In this document: positions 1 to 8,541 of the stretch, in pieces
Layout: each line of letters begins with the position of its first letter
Numbering within the stretch: the stretch's first letter is position 1
Assembly: GCA_030146385.1 (NCBI GenBank)
Contig: JASLBX010000202.1
Coordinates: forward strand, 1 to 9,689
From: Jiangellaceae bacterium
GTDB taxonomy: Bacteria > Actinomycetota > Actinomycetes > Jiangellales > Jiangellaceae
Length of the DNA: 9,689 bases
Reading direction: 5' to 3'
Translations under genes and position numbers: made by a program
Notes under the pieces: generated by a model
Told to the model about the DNA's origin: nothing
Database searches by the model: none
Seen by the model: only the letters and a program-made list of their open reading frames with translations

Positions 1-109
1 CGGCGTGTAGGCCCTACCCCAAGCCAAACCGGCCACCAAAAGCAAAAATATACCCGCGTAACGCACCACCAAACCCCGGTTACCCAAACACAAGGAGACC
101 CGACCCTAA

Positions 110-118
<9 letters not shown>
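1..118 (+). other. Corrupted 5' segment of acnA (probable contig-end sequence error)
   Basis: Read in the acnA frame (codons starting at position 2), this stretch aligns without any indel to the expected aconitase segment just upstream of residue 1 of the clean ORF. From a remembered mycobacterial aconitase about 14 of 42 residues still match, including Gly-Val at 2-7, Ala-Thr at 32-37, Pro at 53-55 and Glu-Thr at 95-100. Three in-frame stops (8-10 TAG, 59-61 TAA, 107-109 TAA) fall where Ala/Ser and Tyr/Phe codons are expected. Counted composition of bases 1-120 is 44 A, 47 C, 19 G, 10 T (76% A+C), against 22 A, 35 C, 46 G, 17 T (47.5% A+C) in 121-240. The preserved register with biased substitutions that stop abruptly near 124 suggests low-quality consensus and not biological decay. 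Confidence 0.7.
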
Positions 119-1963
<1,845 letters not shown>

Positions 1964-1971
1964 CGTTCGAT

Positions 1972-2041
1972 CACGTTCAGCAGCCGTAGCCCTGCCGTAC
2001 CAGGCGCGTGCGGGTGGTACGGCACCGGCGCGCCTGGTGGG
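1972..2041 (+). repeat. Dispersed 70-nt intergenic palindromic repeat, copy A
   Basis: Matches 6362-6431 read on the minus strand over exactly 70 nt with no indels. Three blocks are shared: an 11-nt left block CACGTTCAGCA (1972-1982), a 35-nt identical core (1993-2027) and a right block GCCTGGTGGG (2032-2041; one mismatch to copy B). Spacers of 10 nt and 4 nt between the blocks have the same length in both copies but a mostly different sequence. The left block starts 8 nt after the acnA stop, and the element ends 7 nt before the stop codon of the convergent gene. Identity extends through the hairpin loop, which suggests a repeat family (REP/MITE-like) and not just two independent terminators. 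I do not recognise it as a named element. Confidence 0.85.
1993..2024 (+). terminator. Hairpin in repeat copy A; possible bidirectional terminator between acnA and the convergent gene
   Basis: A perfect 10-bp inverted repeat, TGCCGTACCA (1993-2002) and TGGTACGGCA (2015-2024), encloses a 12-nt GC-rich loop. There is no U-tract on either strand, so it is not a canonical intrinsic terminator, though U-less hairpins are often proposed to terminate in high-GC actinobacteria. A role for both convergent transcripts is inferred from position. A small second hairpin, GTGGG-CGG-CCCAC, follows at 2037-2049 and touches the stop codon of the minus-strand gene. Confidence 0.45.
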
Positions 2042-2048
2042 CGGCCCA

Positions 2049-3107
2049 CTAATCGCGGGGCGGCTCGTCCTCGGTCTCGATGGGCGGAGGTGGCGTGCCG
2101 GGCTCGGGTTGGGGGCCCGGATCACGCCCCGGCCCCGGCCCTGGCTCGGGCTCACGCTCCGGTCCTGGATCCGGCGCTGGGGCGGGGCCCGGTGCCGGAG
2201 CCGGCGTGGGTCCCGGCGTGGGCATCGGGTCCGGGCCCGGGGGAGGTGCCGGCTCGGGCCCAGGTGCAGGCGGTGGTCCCGGCTCGGGGGTGGGCTCGGG
2301 CGGAGGCTCGACGCCCTCCAACCGTCGTTCGGTCTCCCACGGTTCAGGACGCGGCTCTTCGGCGAAGCGCGGCTCTTCGGCGAAGCGTGGCTCTTCGGCG
2401 AAGCGTGGCTCGTCCGCGACGGGCGGAGTTTCGGTGCCCAGCGGATCGAACTGGGGCTCCGGCTCGGCCGCACGCGGATCGGCACGTGGCTCGGTGGCGG
2501 GCGGTCCCCCAGCCGGCCCGCCAGGCGGCTCAGCCGTGGGCGAATCGGCGGCCAACGGCTCGGGTGCCGGAGGTGGTGCCTGCCGGACGTTCCCGGCGGC
2601 GGGGCCGGACGGTGCCGCGCCCATGGTTGTCGTGTCGGCCGTCGAGCCACCCGCTTTGCGGTCTCCCACGCTGACGGGCTCGCGCTCTTCGACTTCTGGA
2701 GCCGGACGTCCCCCCATGCTGACGACGCCGACGAGCATGATGATCAGGCCGGCTATCGCGACCCAGACACCGGCCCGGAGATCGCCGATTGCGAAGTTGG
2801 CGGCGGCGTTGATCTCATGGACGACGAGCAGCACCAGGGTGGCCAGGCCGATAAGCCAGCCAACGGCGAGGACGACCCGCGAGCGAAGGAGAACGCCGAT
2901 CACAGCCACAAAGGTGACGATGGCCAGCGGCAACGCCACGGACGTCCAGTACGACGACGCCTGTTCGGTGACGCCGGACTCGAACAGCCGGTCGATCGGC
3001 GCCGATTGCGGCGTCCGGTCGGAGAACCAGCTCAGGTATGCACTAGCGGTGACGCCCACGGCTCCGAGGAGCGCGAGAAAGGCGCCCGCAACGCGTTGAG
3101 CTGTCAT
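2049..3107 (-). CDS. Four-helix membrane protein with long Pro/Glu-rich repetitive C-terminal tail, function unknown
   Basis: 352 aa; family not recognised. The ATG at 3107-3105 is chosen because a strong Shine-Dalgarno GGAGGAG sits 6 nt upstream; a longer frame from a GTG at 3137 would place that site inside the coding region. Hydrophobic helices lie at about 6-27, 53-75, 77-97 and 112-132. Arginines in the helix 2-3 loop (RSR) and the helix count suggest both termini are cytoplasmic. Residues 133-352 are a low-complexity tail rich in Pro, Glu, Ala and Gly: an acidic Ala/Pro part, a hexapeptide EPRFAE repeated three times (about 233-250), then PEPGP/PAPGP-type runs to the end. No catalytic motif is visible. 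The Gly-rich translation of the opposite strand is a shadow: the membrane helices and the ribosome site support the minus strand. It is divergent from dxs and convergent with acnA. A scaffold or envelope-spanning role is only a guess. Confidence 0.8.
   Translation of the reverse strand: MTAQRVAGAFLALLGAVGVTASAYLSWFSDRTPQSAPIDRLFESGVTEQASSYWTSVALPLAIVTFVAVIGVLLRSRVVLAVGWLIGLATLVLLVVHEINAAANFAIGDLRAGVWVAIAGLIIMLVGVVSMGGRPAPEVEEREPVSVGDRKAGGSTADTTTMGAAPSGPAAGNVRQAPPPAPEPLAADSPTAEPPGGPAGGPPATEPRADPRAAEPEPQFDPLGTETPPVADEPRFAEEPRFAEEPRFAEEPRPEPWETERRLEGVEPPPEPTPEPGPPPAPGPEPAPPPGPDPMPTPGPTPAPAPGPAPAPDPGPEREPEPGPGPGRDPGPQPEPGTPPPPIETEDEPPRD
2220..2243 (+). other. Canonical G-quadruplex motif on the template strand of the Pro-rich tail
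   Basis: Four G-runs (2220-2222, 2227-2229, 2233-2235, 2239-2243) are separated by loops of 4, 3 and 3 nt, which fits the standard G3+N1-7 definition. It lies on the plus strand, the template strand for the minus-strand gene. It may simply follow from Pro/Gly codon usage, and the CCC loop could pair with the G-runs instead. Confidence 0.4.
2353..2406 (-). repeat. Three 18-nt tandem repeats inside the membrane-protein gene
   Basis: Units at 2353-2370, 2371-2388 and 2389-2406 differ at one base (the last base is c, t, t). A degenerate fourth unit starts at 2407. The repeat is in frame and encodes the hexapeptide EPRFAE on the minus strand, so slippage would change the tail length by six residues without breaking the frame. 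Confidence 0.9.
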
Positions 3108-3113
3108 GGTGAT

Positions 3114-3120
3114 CTCCTCC
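3114..3120 (-). promoter_or_regulatory. Ribosome binding site that fixes the start of the membrane-protein gene
   Basis: GGAGGAG on the minus strand, followed by a 6-nt spacer (ATCACC) and ATG at 3107. This near-ideal site decides for the 352-aa form over the 362-aa form. Confidence 0.8.
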
Positions 3121-3170
3121 TCAACGGCACTGACCACCCACCAGTAGCCGTGCGACGCCGGTTCGGCATC

Positions 3171-3176
3171 TAGACT
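3171..3176 (+). promoter_or_regulatory. Possible -10 element for dxs
   Basis: TAGACT fits the actinobacterial TANNNT -10 consensus and lies in the 124-bp divergent region (3108-3231). It would give a leader of about 50 nt before the dxs start. No convincing -35 hexamer is seen 16-19 nt upstream, so this is a weak call. The 8-bp palindrome GGTATACC (3189-3196) also lies in the leader. I see no riboswitch or known operator in this gap. Confidence 0.3.
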
Positions 3177-3217
3177 GTCTCAGCAGTTGGTATACCCGCT
3201 TTTGGGCGAGATCACCT

Positions 3218-3223
3218 GGGAGG
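3218..3223 (+). promoter_or_regulatory. Ribosome binding site for dxs
   Basis: GGGAGG lies 8 nt before TTG 3232 and 14 nt before GTG 3238. The spacing favours the TTG. Family alignment to a remembered mycobacterial Dxs start favours the GTG. The TTG at 3187 lies upstream of this site and gives a non-homologous N-terminal extension, so it is rejected. Confidence 0.6.
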
Positions 3224-3231
3224 CGAGACGG

Positions 3232-5142
3232 TTGGGTGTGCTCGAAGGCGTCCAGAGCCCTCGTGATCTTCGTGGCCTGTCGAGCGACGAACTCACCGCG
3301 CTTGCCGCAGAGATCCGCGACGTGCTCGTCCGGACGACCGCGCAGACGAGCGGGCATCTCGGGCCGAACCTCGGCGCCGTGGAGCTGACCATCGCGCTCC
3401 ACCGGGTGTTCGACTCGCCGCACGACCCGGTGATCTTCGACACCGGCCACCAGGCGTACGTCCACAAGCTCCTGACCGGGCGGTACGGTCGATTCGGCAC
3501 GCTTCGCCAGGAAGGCGGCCTTTCCGGCTACCCGAGCCGGGCCGAGAGCGAGCACGACTGGGTCGAGAACTCCCATGCCTCGACGGCGCTGTCCTACGCG
3601 GACGGCATGGCCAAGGCGTTCGCGGTGCGCGGTGAACGCGACCGCACGGTGGTGGCGTTCGTCGGCGACGGTGCGCTCACCGGCGGCATGGCCTGGGAGG
3701 CGCTGAACAACATCGCGACCGGCATGCAGCGACCGGTGGTCATCCTGGTCAACGACAACGGCCGGTCGTACGCGCCGACAGTGGGTGGGCTCGCGAACCA
3801 CCTGGCCGGGCTGCGCACCAACCCGCGGTACGAGCAGGCTCTCGAGCTGATCAAGTGGTCGCTCGGGCGCACGCCGATGGTCGGCGAGCCGCTGTACGAC
3901 GCGCTGCACGGCATCAAGAAGGGCCTGAAGGACATCCTGTCGCCGCAGGGCATGTTCGAGGATCTCGGCCTCAAGTACGTCGGGCCGGTCGACGGGCACG
4001 ACCGCGAGGCCGTCGAGCAGGCGCTCCAGCGCGCCAAGCGGTTCCGCGGCCCGGTCATCGTGCACTGCATAACCCAAAAGGGCTTCGGGTACGACGCCGC
4101 CGTGAACGACGAAATCGATCACTGGCATCAAGTGAAGGCGTTTGACCCCGACACCGGCGCGCTGGTGGCCAACCCCGAACGGACCTGGACCGACGTGTTC
4201 AGTGACGCGCTGGTCGCGGCGGGCCGGCGGCGTCCCGACGTCGTGGCGATCACCGCGGCGATGCTGGGCCCGACCGGCCTGGACAAGTTCGCGGCGGCCT
4301 ATCCCGACCGGTGCTTCGACGTCGGCATCGCCGAGCAGCACGCGGCCACGTCGGCGGCGGGCATGGCGATGGCCGGCCTGCATCCGGTCGTCGCGGTGTA
4401 TGCGACCTTCTTGAACCGCGCGTTCGACCAGGTGCTCATGGACTGCGCGCTGCACCGCTGTGGAGTGACGTTCGTCCTGGACCGGGCCGGGGTAACCGGC
4501 GACGACGGTCCGTCCCACAACGGCATGTGGGACATGTCGATCCTGCAGGTGGTGCCTGGGCTGCGGCTGGCCGCACCGCGGGATGCCTCCCGGCTGGTCG
4601 AACTGCTGGGCGAGGCGCTGGACATCCCCGACGCACCCACCGTCGTCCGGTTCCCGAAGGGACCGGTGGAGCAGGACGTGCCCGCCATCGACCGGGTTGG
4701 GGGCTGCGACGTCCTGGCTGGCTCGGCAGAGCGGGACGTCCTGCTGGTCGCTGTCGGCGCGATGGGCGCTGCTGGCGTGGACGCAGCCGAGCGGCTCGCC
4801 GCGCAGGGAGTCGGTGTGACGGTCATCGACCCCCGGTGGGTGAAGCCGGTGGACGATGCCCTCGTCGGCCTGGCCCGCGACTACCGCCTGGTCGTCACCG
4901 TTGAGGACAACGGTCGCGTCGGAGGCGTCGGAGCGGCGATCGCGCAGGCGCTCCGCGACGCCGGTGTGACCACGCCGGTGCGCGACTACGGGATCCCGCA
5001 GCGGTTCCTCGACCACGCAAAGCGGCCGAAGATCCTCAATGAAGTGGGCCTGACCGGCCAGAATCTGGCCCGCGAGATCGCTGGAATCGTGGCTGCTCTC
5101 GACACCCACGCGCCGCACCAGATCGTGATCGACGGCCGCTAG
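3232..5142 (+). CDS. dxs: 1-deoxy-D-xylulose-5-phosphate synthase
   Basis: Cytosolic thiamine diphosphate enzyme that condenses pyruvate and glyceraldehyde 3-phosphate into DXP, the first and flux-controlling step of the MEP pathway to IPP/DMAPP; DXP also feeds thiamine and pyridoxal synthesis in bacteria that make them. It is 636 aa from TTG 3232 (634 aa from GTG 3238), the usual family length. Motifs, numbered from the TTG: SGHLGPNLG (40-48), DTGHQAYVHK with the conserved His73, the ThDP/Mg motif GDGALTGGMAWEALNN (145-160) completed by NDN at 174-176, KYVGPVDGHD, the catalytic Glu368 in GIAEQH, RAFDQ and HNGMWDMS. Three transketolase-like domains are complete (about 1-310, 315-480, 490-636). 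The start is ambiguous between TTG 3232 and GTG 3238. The next gene begins 17 nt downstream on the same strand, suggesting an operon. Confidence 0.97.
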   Translation: MGVLEGVQSPRDLRGLSSDELTALAAEIRDVLVRTTAQTSGHLGPNLGAVELTIALHRVFDSPHDPVIFDTGHQAYVHKLLTGRYGRFGTLRQEGGLSGYPSRAESEHDWVENSHASTALSYADGMAKAFAVRGERDRTVVAFVGDGALTGGMAWEALNNIATGMQRPVVILVNDNGRSYAPTVGGLANHLAGLRTNPRYEQALELIKWSLGRTPMVGEPLYDALHGIKKGLKDILSPQGMFEDLGLKYVGPVDGHDREAVEQALQRAKRFRGPVIVHCITQKGFGYDAAVNDEIDHWHQVKAFDPDTGALVANPERTWTDVFSDALVAAGRRRPDVVAITAAMLGPTGLDKFAAAYPDRCFDVGIAEQHAATSAAGMAMAGLHPVVAVYATFLNRAFDQVLMDCALHRCGVTFVLDRAGVTGDDGPSHNGMWDMSILQVVPGLRLAAPRDASRLVELLGEALDIPDAPTVVRFPKGPVEQDVPAIDRVGGCDVLAGSAERDVLLVAVGAMGAAGVDAAERLAAQGVGVTVIDPRWVKPVDDALVGLARDYRLVVTVEDNGRVGGVGAAIAQALRDAGVTTPVRDYGIPQRFLDHAKRPKILNEVGLTGQNLAREIAGIVAALDTHAPHQIVIDGR

Positions 5143-5159
5143 ACGGGTACGGTTCCCTG

Positions 5160-6338
5160 GTGAAGATCCCCGAGCGGATGCGTGAGCTTGGCGTCCCGGC
5201 TTGGCTGGTCCGGTGGGCGGTCATTTCGCTGTGTGTCATCGTCATCGGCGTGTTGATCATCTCGCTCATCATGATCGCGCTGCGGGTGCGTTTCATCTCG
5301 ATCGCCATCCTGATCGGTTTCGCGGAGGTCTCACTGCTCTGGCCGCTGGTCAAGTGGCTGCGCGAGCGCCGCGTCCCGCAAGTCCTCGCCGCCATTATGT
5401 GCGTCGTTGGATTCCTGTCCTTCTTCGCGCTGCTGCTGGTCTTCGTCGTGGCCGAGGTGATCAGGGCGACCCCTCGGATCGCGGACGAGGTCGTGGGGGC
5501 GTTCGACGAGACCATGGAGTGGTTGCGCACCGGCCCGTTCGGTGTCGACGACCAGATGGTGCAGGACCTGTTTGACGACATCCAGCAGTTCGTCAGCAAC
5601 TCCATCAGCAACATTGCCGGCACCGTCGCAACCGGGCTGGGCGTCCTGACGAACCTGATCACCATGGTCCTCATCGCGACATTCTTCGCGATCTTCGCGC
5701 TGGCGAGCGGCGACAAGCTCTGGAAGCAGTTCACCGGCATCCTGGCTCCCGACCACCGGCTGCCTGCAACGGCGGCGTTCCGGTCGGCGATGCGCACTAC
5801 CGGGGCGTGGTTCTACGCCTCGGTCGTCACTGGGCTCGTGGACGGCATGCTGATCGGCTTTGGGCTCTGGATCCTGGGTGTGCCGCTGGCGGTGGCCATC
5901 GGTGCCCTGACCTTCCTGCTGGCCTTCATCCCGTTGCTGGGTGCCACGATCGCCGGTGCGGTGGCGATCGCCGTGGCGTTCTTCTCAGGTGGTCTCAGTA
6001 CGGCGATCTGGGCATTGATCATTGTGCTCGTCGTCCAGCAGCTCGAGGGCAACGTCCTGGCGCCGCTGCTGATGGCCCGCGCGGTGAGCTTCCACCCGCT
6101 GATCATTCTGGTGCTGACGACGACCGCTGCCACGCTGTTCGGCATGCCCGGGCTGTTCCTGGCCGTGCCGGTGACCGGAGCGATCGTCGCCGCCATTTCC
6201 GGGTACCGGCGGTACAGCCCCGAGCACGAAGAGGTCGGGTTGGCCCCGCCGGAGGTCGTCCCGGAGCGGAAGGACCTGGAACCCGCGACGCACGGCGCGG
6301 GTAAGGCGGGCACCCGCGGTTCGGACACCAGCGGCTGA
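5160..6338 (+). CDS. AI-2E family (PerM-like) transporter
   Basis: 392-aa integral membrane protein. The GTG at 5160 is taken as the start; its ribosome site is weak, so translation may be coupled to dxs, whose stop is 17 nt upstream. ATG 5178 (MRELGVPAW) is an alternative. Hydrophobic segments lie at about 19-41, 45-65, 73-100, 153-182, 215-240, 243-275, 282-296 and 311-346, matching the roughly eight-helix AI-2E fold, with the usual soluble region between helices 3 and 4 (about 101-152). Family motifs are FIPLLGATIAG (256-266), QQLEGNVLAPLLM (293-305) and FHPLIIL (311-317). A ~45-residue hydrophilic C-terminal tail follows. The family includes the disputed AI-2 exporter TqsA and Na+/H+ antiporters, so the substrate cannot be assigned here. 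The gene ends 94 bp before the convergent fadB. Confidence 0.9.
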   Translation: MKIPERMRELGVPAWLVRWAVISLCVIVIGVLIISLIMIALRVRFISIAILIGFAEVSLLWPLVKWLRERRVPQVLAAIMCVVGFLSFFALLLVFVVAEVIRATPRIADEVVGAFDETMEWLRTGPFGVDDQMVQDLFDDIQQFVSNSISNIAGTVATGLGVLTNLITMVLIATFFAIFALASGDKLWKQFTGILAPDHRLPATAAFRSAMRTTGAWFYASVVTGLVDGMLIGFGLWILGVPLAVAIGALTFLLAFIPLLGATIAGAVAIAVAFFSGGLSTAIWALIIVLVVQQLEGNVLAPLLMARAVSFHPLIILVLTTTAATLFGMPGLFLAVPVTGAIVAAISGYRRYSPEHEEVGLAPPEVVPERKDLEPATHGAGKAGTRGSDTSG

Positions 6339-6361
6339 TTCGCTCACATCCCGCGCGACGC

Positions 6362-6431
6362 CCCACTAGGCCAGTCGGTGCCGTACCACCCGCACGCGCC
6401 TGGTACGGCACGCACAGGCATGCTGAACGTG
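6362..6431 (-). repeat. Dispersed 70-nt intergenic palindromic repeat, copy B
   Basis: Inverted copy of 1972-2041. On the minus strand it reads left block CACGTTCAGCA (6431-6421), 10-nt spacer, identical 35-nt core (6410-6376), 4-nt spacer, right block GCCTAGTGGG (6371-6362). It starts 1 nt after the fadB stop codon and ends 23 nt from the stop of the transporter gene. It thus has the same relation to fadB as copy A has to acnA: left block just downstream of a stop codon, in the sense direction, with a convergent gene on the far side. Confidence 0.85.
6378..6411 (-). terminator. Hairpin in repeat copy B; possible bidirectional terminator between fadB and the transporter
   Basis: The same stem as in copy A (arms 6379-6388 and 6401-6410, 12-nt loop) is extended by one G-C pair to 11 bp. 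No U-tract is present. A terminator role is inferred from the convergent setting and the conserved stem. Confidence 0.45.
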
Positions 6432-6432
6432 G

Positions 6433-8541
6433 TCAACCGGCGACGCTGGCGACGCCGCGGGGGAGGAAGCGGGAGCCTGTCACCTTCTCGCTGACGCCCG
6501 TACGGTCCAGGTACGGGGTGATGCCGCCGAGGTGGAACGGCCAGCCGGCGCCGAGCAGCAGACACAGGTCGACGTCCTGGACCTCGGCGACCACGCCCTC
6601 GTCCAGCATCAGCCGGATCTCCTCGGCGACGGCCGCCAGGGCCCCCTCGCGGACCTCCTCCTCGGTCAGGACGGTGTCGCCCTGCTCGAACAGCGCGGCG
6701 GTGTCCTCGGCCAGGTACGGCTGGCCCTGCTCGTTCCACGACCAGATTCCCGGCTTGCCCGCTTCGACCAGCCGGCGCAGGTTGTCCGACACGGTGAACC
6801 GGTCCGGGAAGGCCTGGTGCATGGTCTCCGCCACATGCAGCGCCACCGCCGGGCCGACGAGTTGCAGCAGGACGAACGGCGACATCGGAAGCCCGAGCGG
6901 GGCCAGCGCGCGGTCGGCCACCTCGATCGGCGTCCCCTCGTCCGCTGCGCGGGTGACCGATCCCATCAGCCGGGTCAGGATCCGGTTGACGACGAAGCCG
7001 GGCGCGTCCTTCACCAGGACGCAGGACTTCTTCAGCGTCTTGCCGACCGCGAATGCCGTGGCGAGTGTTGCGTCGTCGGTGCGCTCAGCGCGGATGATCT
7101 CGAGCAGCGGCAGCAGTGCGACCGGGTTGAAGAAGTGGAACCCGACGACGCGCTCGGGATTGGCCAGCTCGGCGGCCATCTCGGTGACCGAGAGCGACGA
7201 CGTATTGGTCGCGAGCACGCACTCGGGGGAGACGATGGCCTCCAGCTCGGCGAAGACCTGCTGCTTAATCTTCATCTCCTCGAAGACCGCCTCGAGGACG
7301 AAGTCGGCGTCGGCGAACACGGACTTGTCCGTCGAGCCGGTGACGAGGGCCTTGAGCCGGTTCGCCTTATCCTGCGAGATCCGGCCCTTGGCCAGCAGCT
7401 TGTCGACCTCGGCGTGCACGTACCCGACGCCCTTGTCCACCCGCTCCTGATCGAGATCGGTCATCACGACCGGCACCTCAAGGCGGCGGACGAACAGCAG
7501 CGCGAGCTGGCTGGCCATCAGCCCGGCGCCGACGAGGCCCACCTTGGTGACCTCGCGGGCAAGCGACTTGTCCGGCGCCCCGGCCGGTCGCTTGGCCCGC
7601 CGCTGCACCAGGTCGAACGCGTACACACCGGACCGAAACTCCTCGCTCATGATGAGCTCGGCCAGCACGTCATCCTCGGCGGCGAAGCCCTCCTCGCGGG
7701 TGCGCGTCCGAGCCGTGGAGATCAGCTCGAGCGCCAGGTAGGGGGCCGGTGCGACGCCGTGAACCTTTCCGTCCGCGGCCGCCCGCCCGTGGGCGACGGC
7801 GGCCTCCCAGGCGTCTTCCGACCGGTCGATCTCGCGGCGTTCGACGGTGACGTCCTCACGCACCACCTTGGCGGCCCAGGTCAGCGACTGCTCCAGGAAG
7901 TCGCCGCCGCCGAACGTCGCGTCCGCGATGCCCATCTGGGCCACCTGAGCGCCGCCGAGCATGCGGTTCTGGTTGAGCGCGTTCTCGACGATGACCTTCA
8001 CCGCGCCGTCTGCGCCGATCAGGTTCGGTAGCAGCCACGCGCCACCCCAGCCCGGCACCAGCCCGAGGAAGGTCTCGGGGAATCCGATGCCCTGCGCGGT
8101 GTCCAGGACGGTGCGGTACGTGCAGTGCAGGGCGACCTCGAGTCCACCGCCGAGCGCGAGTCCGTTGATGAACGCGAACGTCGGCACCGGCGCGGCGCCG
8201 AGCCGGCCGAACACCCGGTGGCCGAGCCGCCCCATCTCTCGGGCCTGCGAGATATCGGTCACCAGCGCGACGCCCTTGAGATCCGCGCCGGCGGCGAGGA
8301 TGAACGGCTTGCCGGTGAGGCAGACCGCCACGACGCCGGGCTCGCCGAACGCGGTGTCGAGCGCTCGATCGAGCTCGACCAGGCTGGCCGGGCCCATCGT
8401 GTTCGGCTTGGTGTGGTCGTGCCCGTTGTCGAGCGTGATCAGAGCCGCCTTGCCGGCGCCCAGGGGCAGGTCAATGAACCGGACGAAGGCCCGGGTGACG
8501 ACCTCGTCGGGGTACGCGACAGTGAAGTCAGTGCTGGTCAT
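6433..8541 (-). CDS. fadB: Fatty acid oxidation complex alpha subunit (enoyl-CoA hydratase / 3-hydroxyacyl-CoA dehydrogenase)
   Basis: 702-aa bifunctional enzyme for steps two and three of beta-oxidation. The start ATG (8541-8539) overlaps the fadA stop by one base (TGATG) and has a Shine-Dalgarno 10 nt upstream inside fadA. The open frame continues to 9009, but only as a shadow of fadA. The N-terminal crotonase domain (about 1-220) has the oxyanion-hole segment AAGADLKG (83-90) and both catalytic glutamates, E135 (GGGLEVAL) and E156 (FPETFLGLVPGWGG). The 3-hydroxyacyl-CoA dehydrogenase NAD domain starts at 334 with GLVGAGLMASQ. It contains NTSSLS (446-451), catalytic His469 (GFHFFNPV) and Glu481 twelve residues later, as in other FadB proteins. 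The C-terminal dehydrogenase domains continue to the end, which reads GAGWPFHLGGITPYLDR before a short tail. It probably forms a complex with FadA. Confidence 0.95.
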   Translation of the reverse strand: MTSTDFTVAYPDEVVTRAFVRFIDLPLGAGKAALITLDNGHDHTKPNTMGPASLVELDRALDTAFGEPGVVAVCLTGKPFILAAGADLKGVALVTDISQAREMGRLGHRVFGRLGAAPVPTFAFINGLALGGGLEVALHCTYRTVLDTAQGIGFPETFLGLVPGWGGAWLLPNLIGADGAVKVIVENALNQNRMLGGAQVAQMGIADATFGGGDFLEQSLTWAAKVVREDVTVERREIDRSEDAWEAAVAHGRAAADGKVHGVAPAPYLALELISTARTRTREEGFAAEDDVLAELIMSEEFRSGVYAFDLVQRRAKRPAGAPDKSLAREVTKVGLVGAGLMASQLALLFVRRLEVPVVMTDLDQERVDKGVGYVHAEVDKLLAKGRISQDKANRLKALVTGSTDKSVFADADFVLEAVFEEMKIKQQVFAELEAIVSPECVLATNTSSLSVTEMAAELANPERVVGFHFFNPVALLPLLEIIRAERTDDATLATAFAVGKTLKKSCVLVKDAPGFVVNRILTRLMGSVTRAADEGTPIEVADRALAPLGLPMSPFVLLQLVGPAVALHVAETMHQAFPDRFTVSDNLRRLVEAGKPGIWSWNEQGQPYLAEDTAALFEQGDTVLTEEEVREGALAAVAEEIRLMLDEGVVAEVQDVDLCLLLGAGWPFHLGGITPYLDRTGVSEKVTGSRFLPRGVASVAG

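Noticed and set aside
2353..2420. Short tandem repeat as a possible CRISPR-like array or iteron set
   Set aside because: Units are 18 nt, directly abutting with no spacers, in frame, and encode a hexapeptide in a protein tail.
3171..3196. Small palindromes AGAC-T-GTCT and GGTATACC as operator sites
   Set aside because: They are too short to distinguish from chance and match no regulator site that I know.
3187..3231. TTG 3187 as the start of dxs
   Set aside because: The added 15 residues do not match the family and the good ribosome site lies downstream of it.
3121..5118. 665-aa minus-strand open frame antisense to dxs
   Set aside because: Shadow of dxs: biased Arg/His/Val composition and no motif. 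It also runs through the divergent promoter region.
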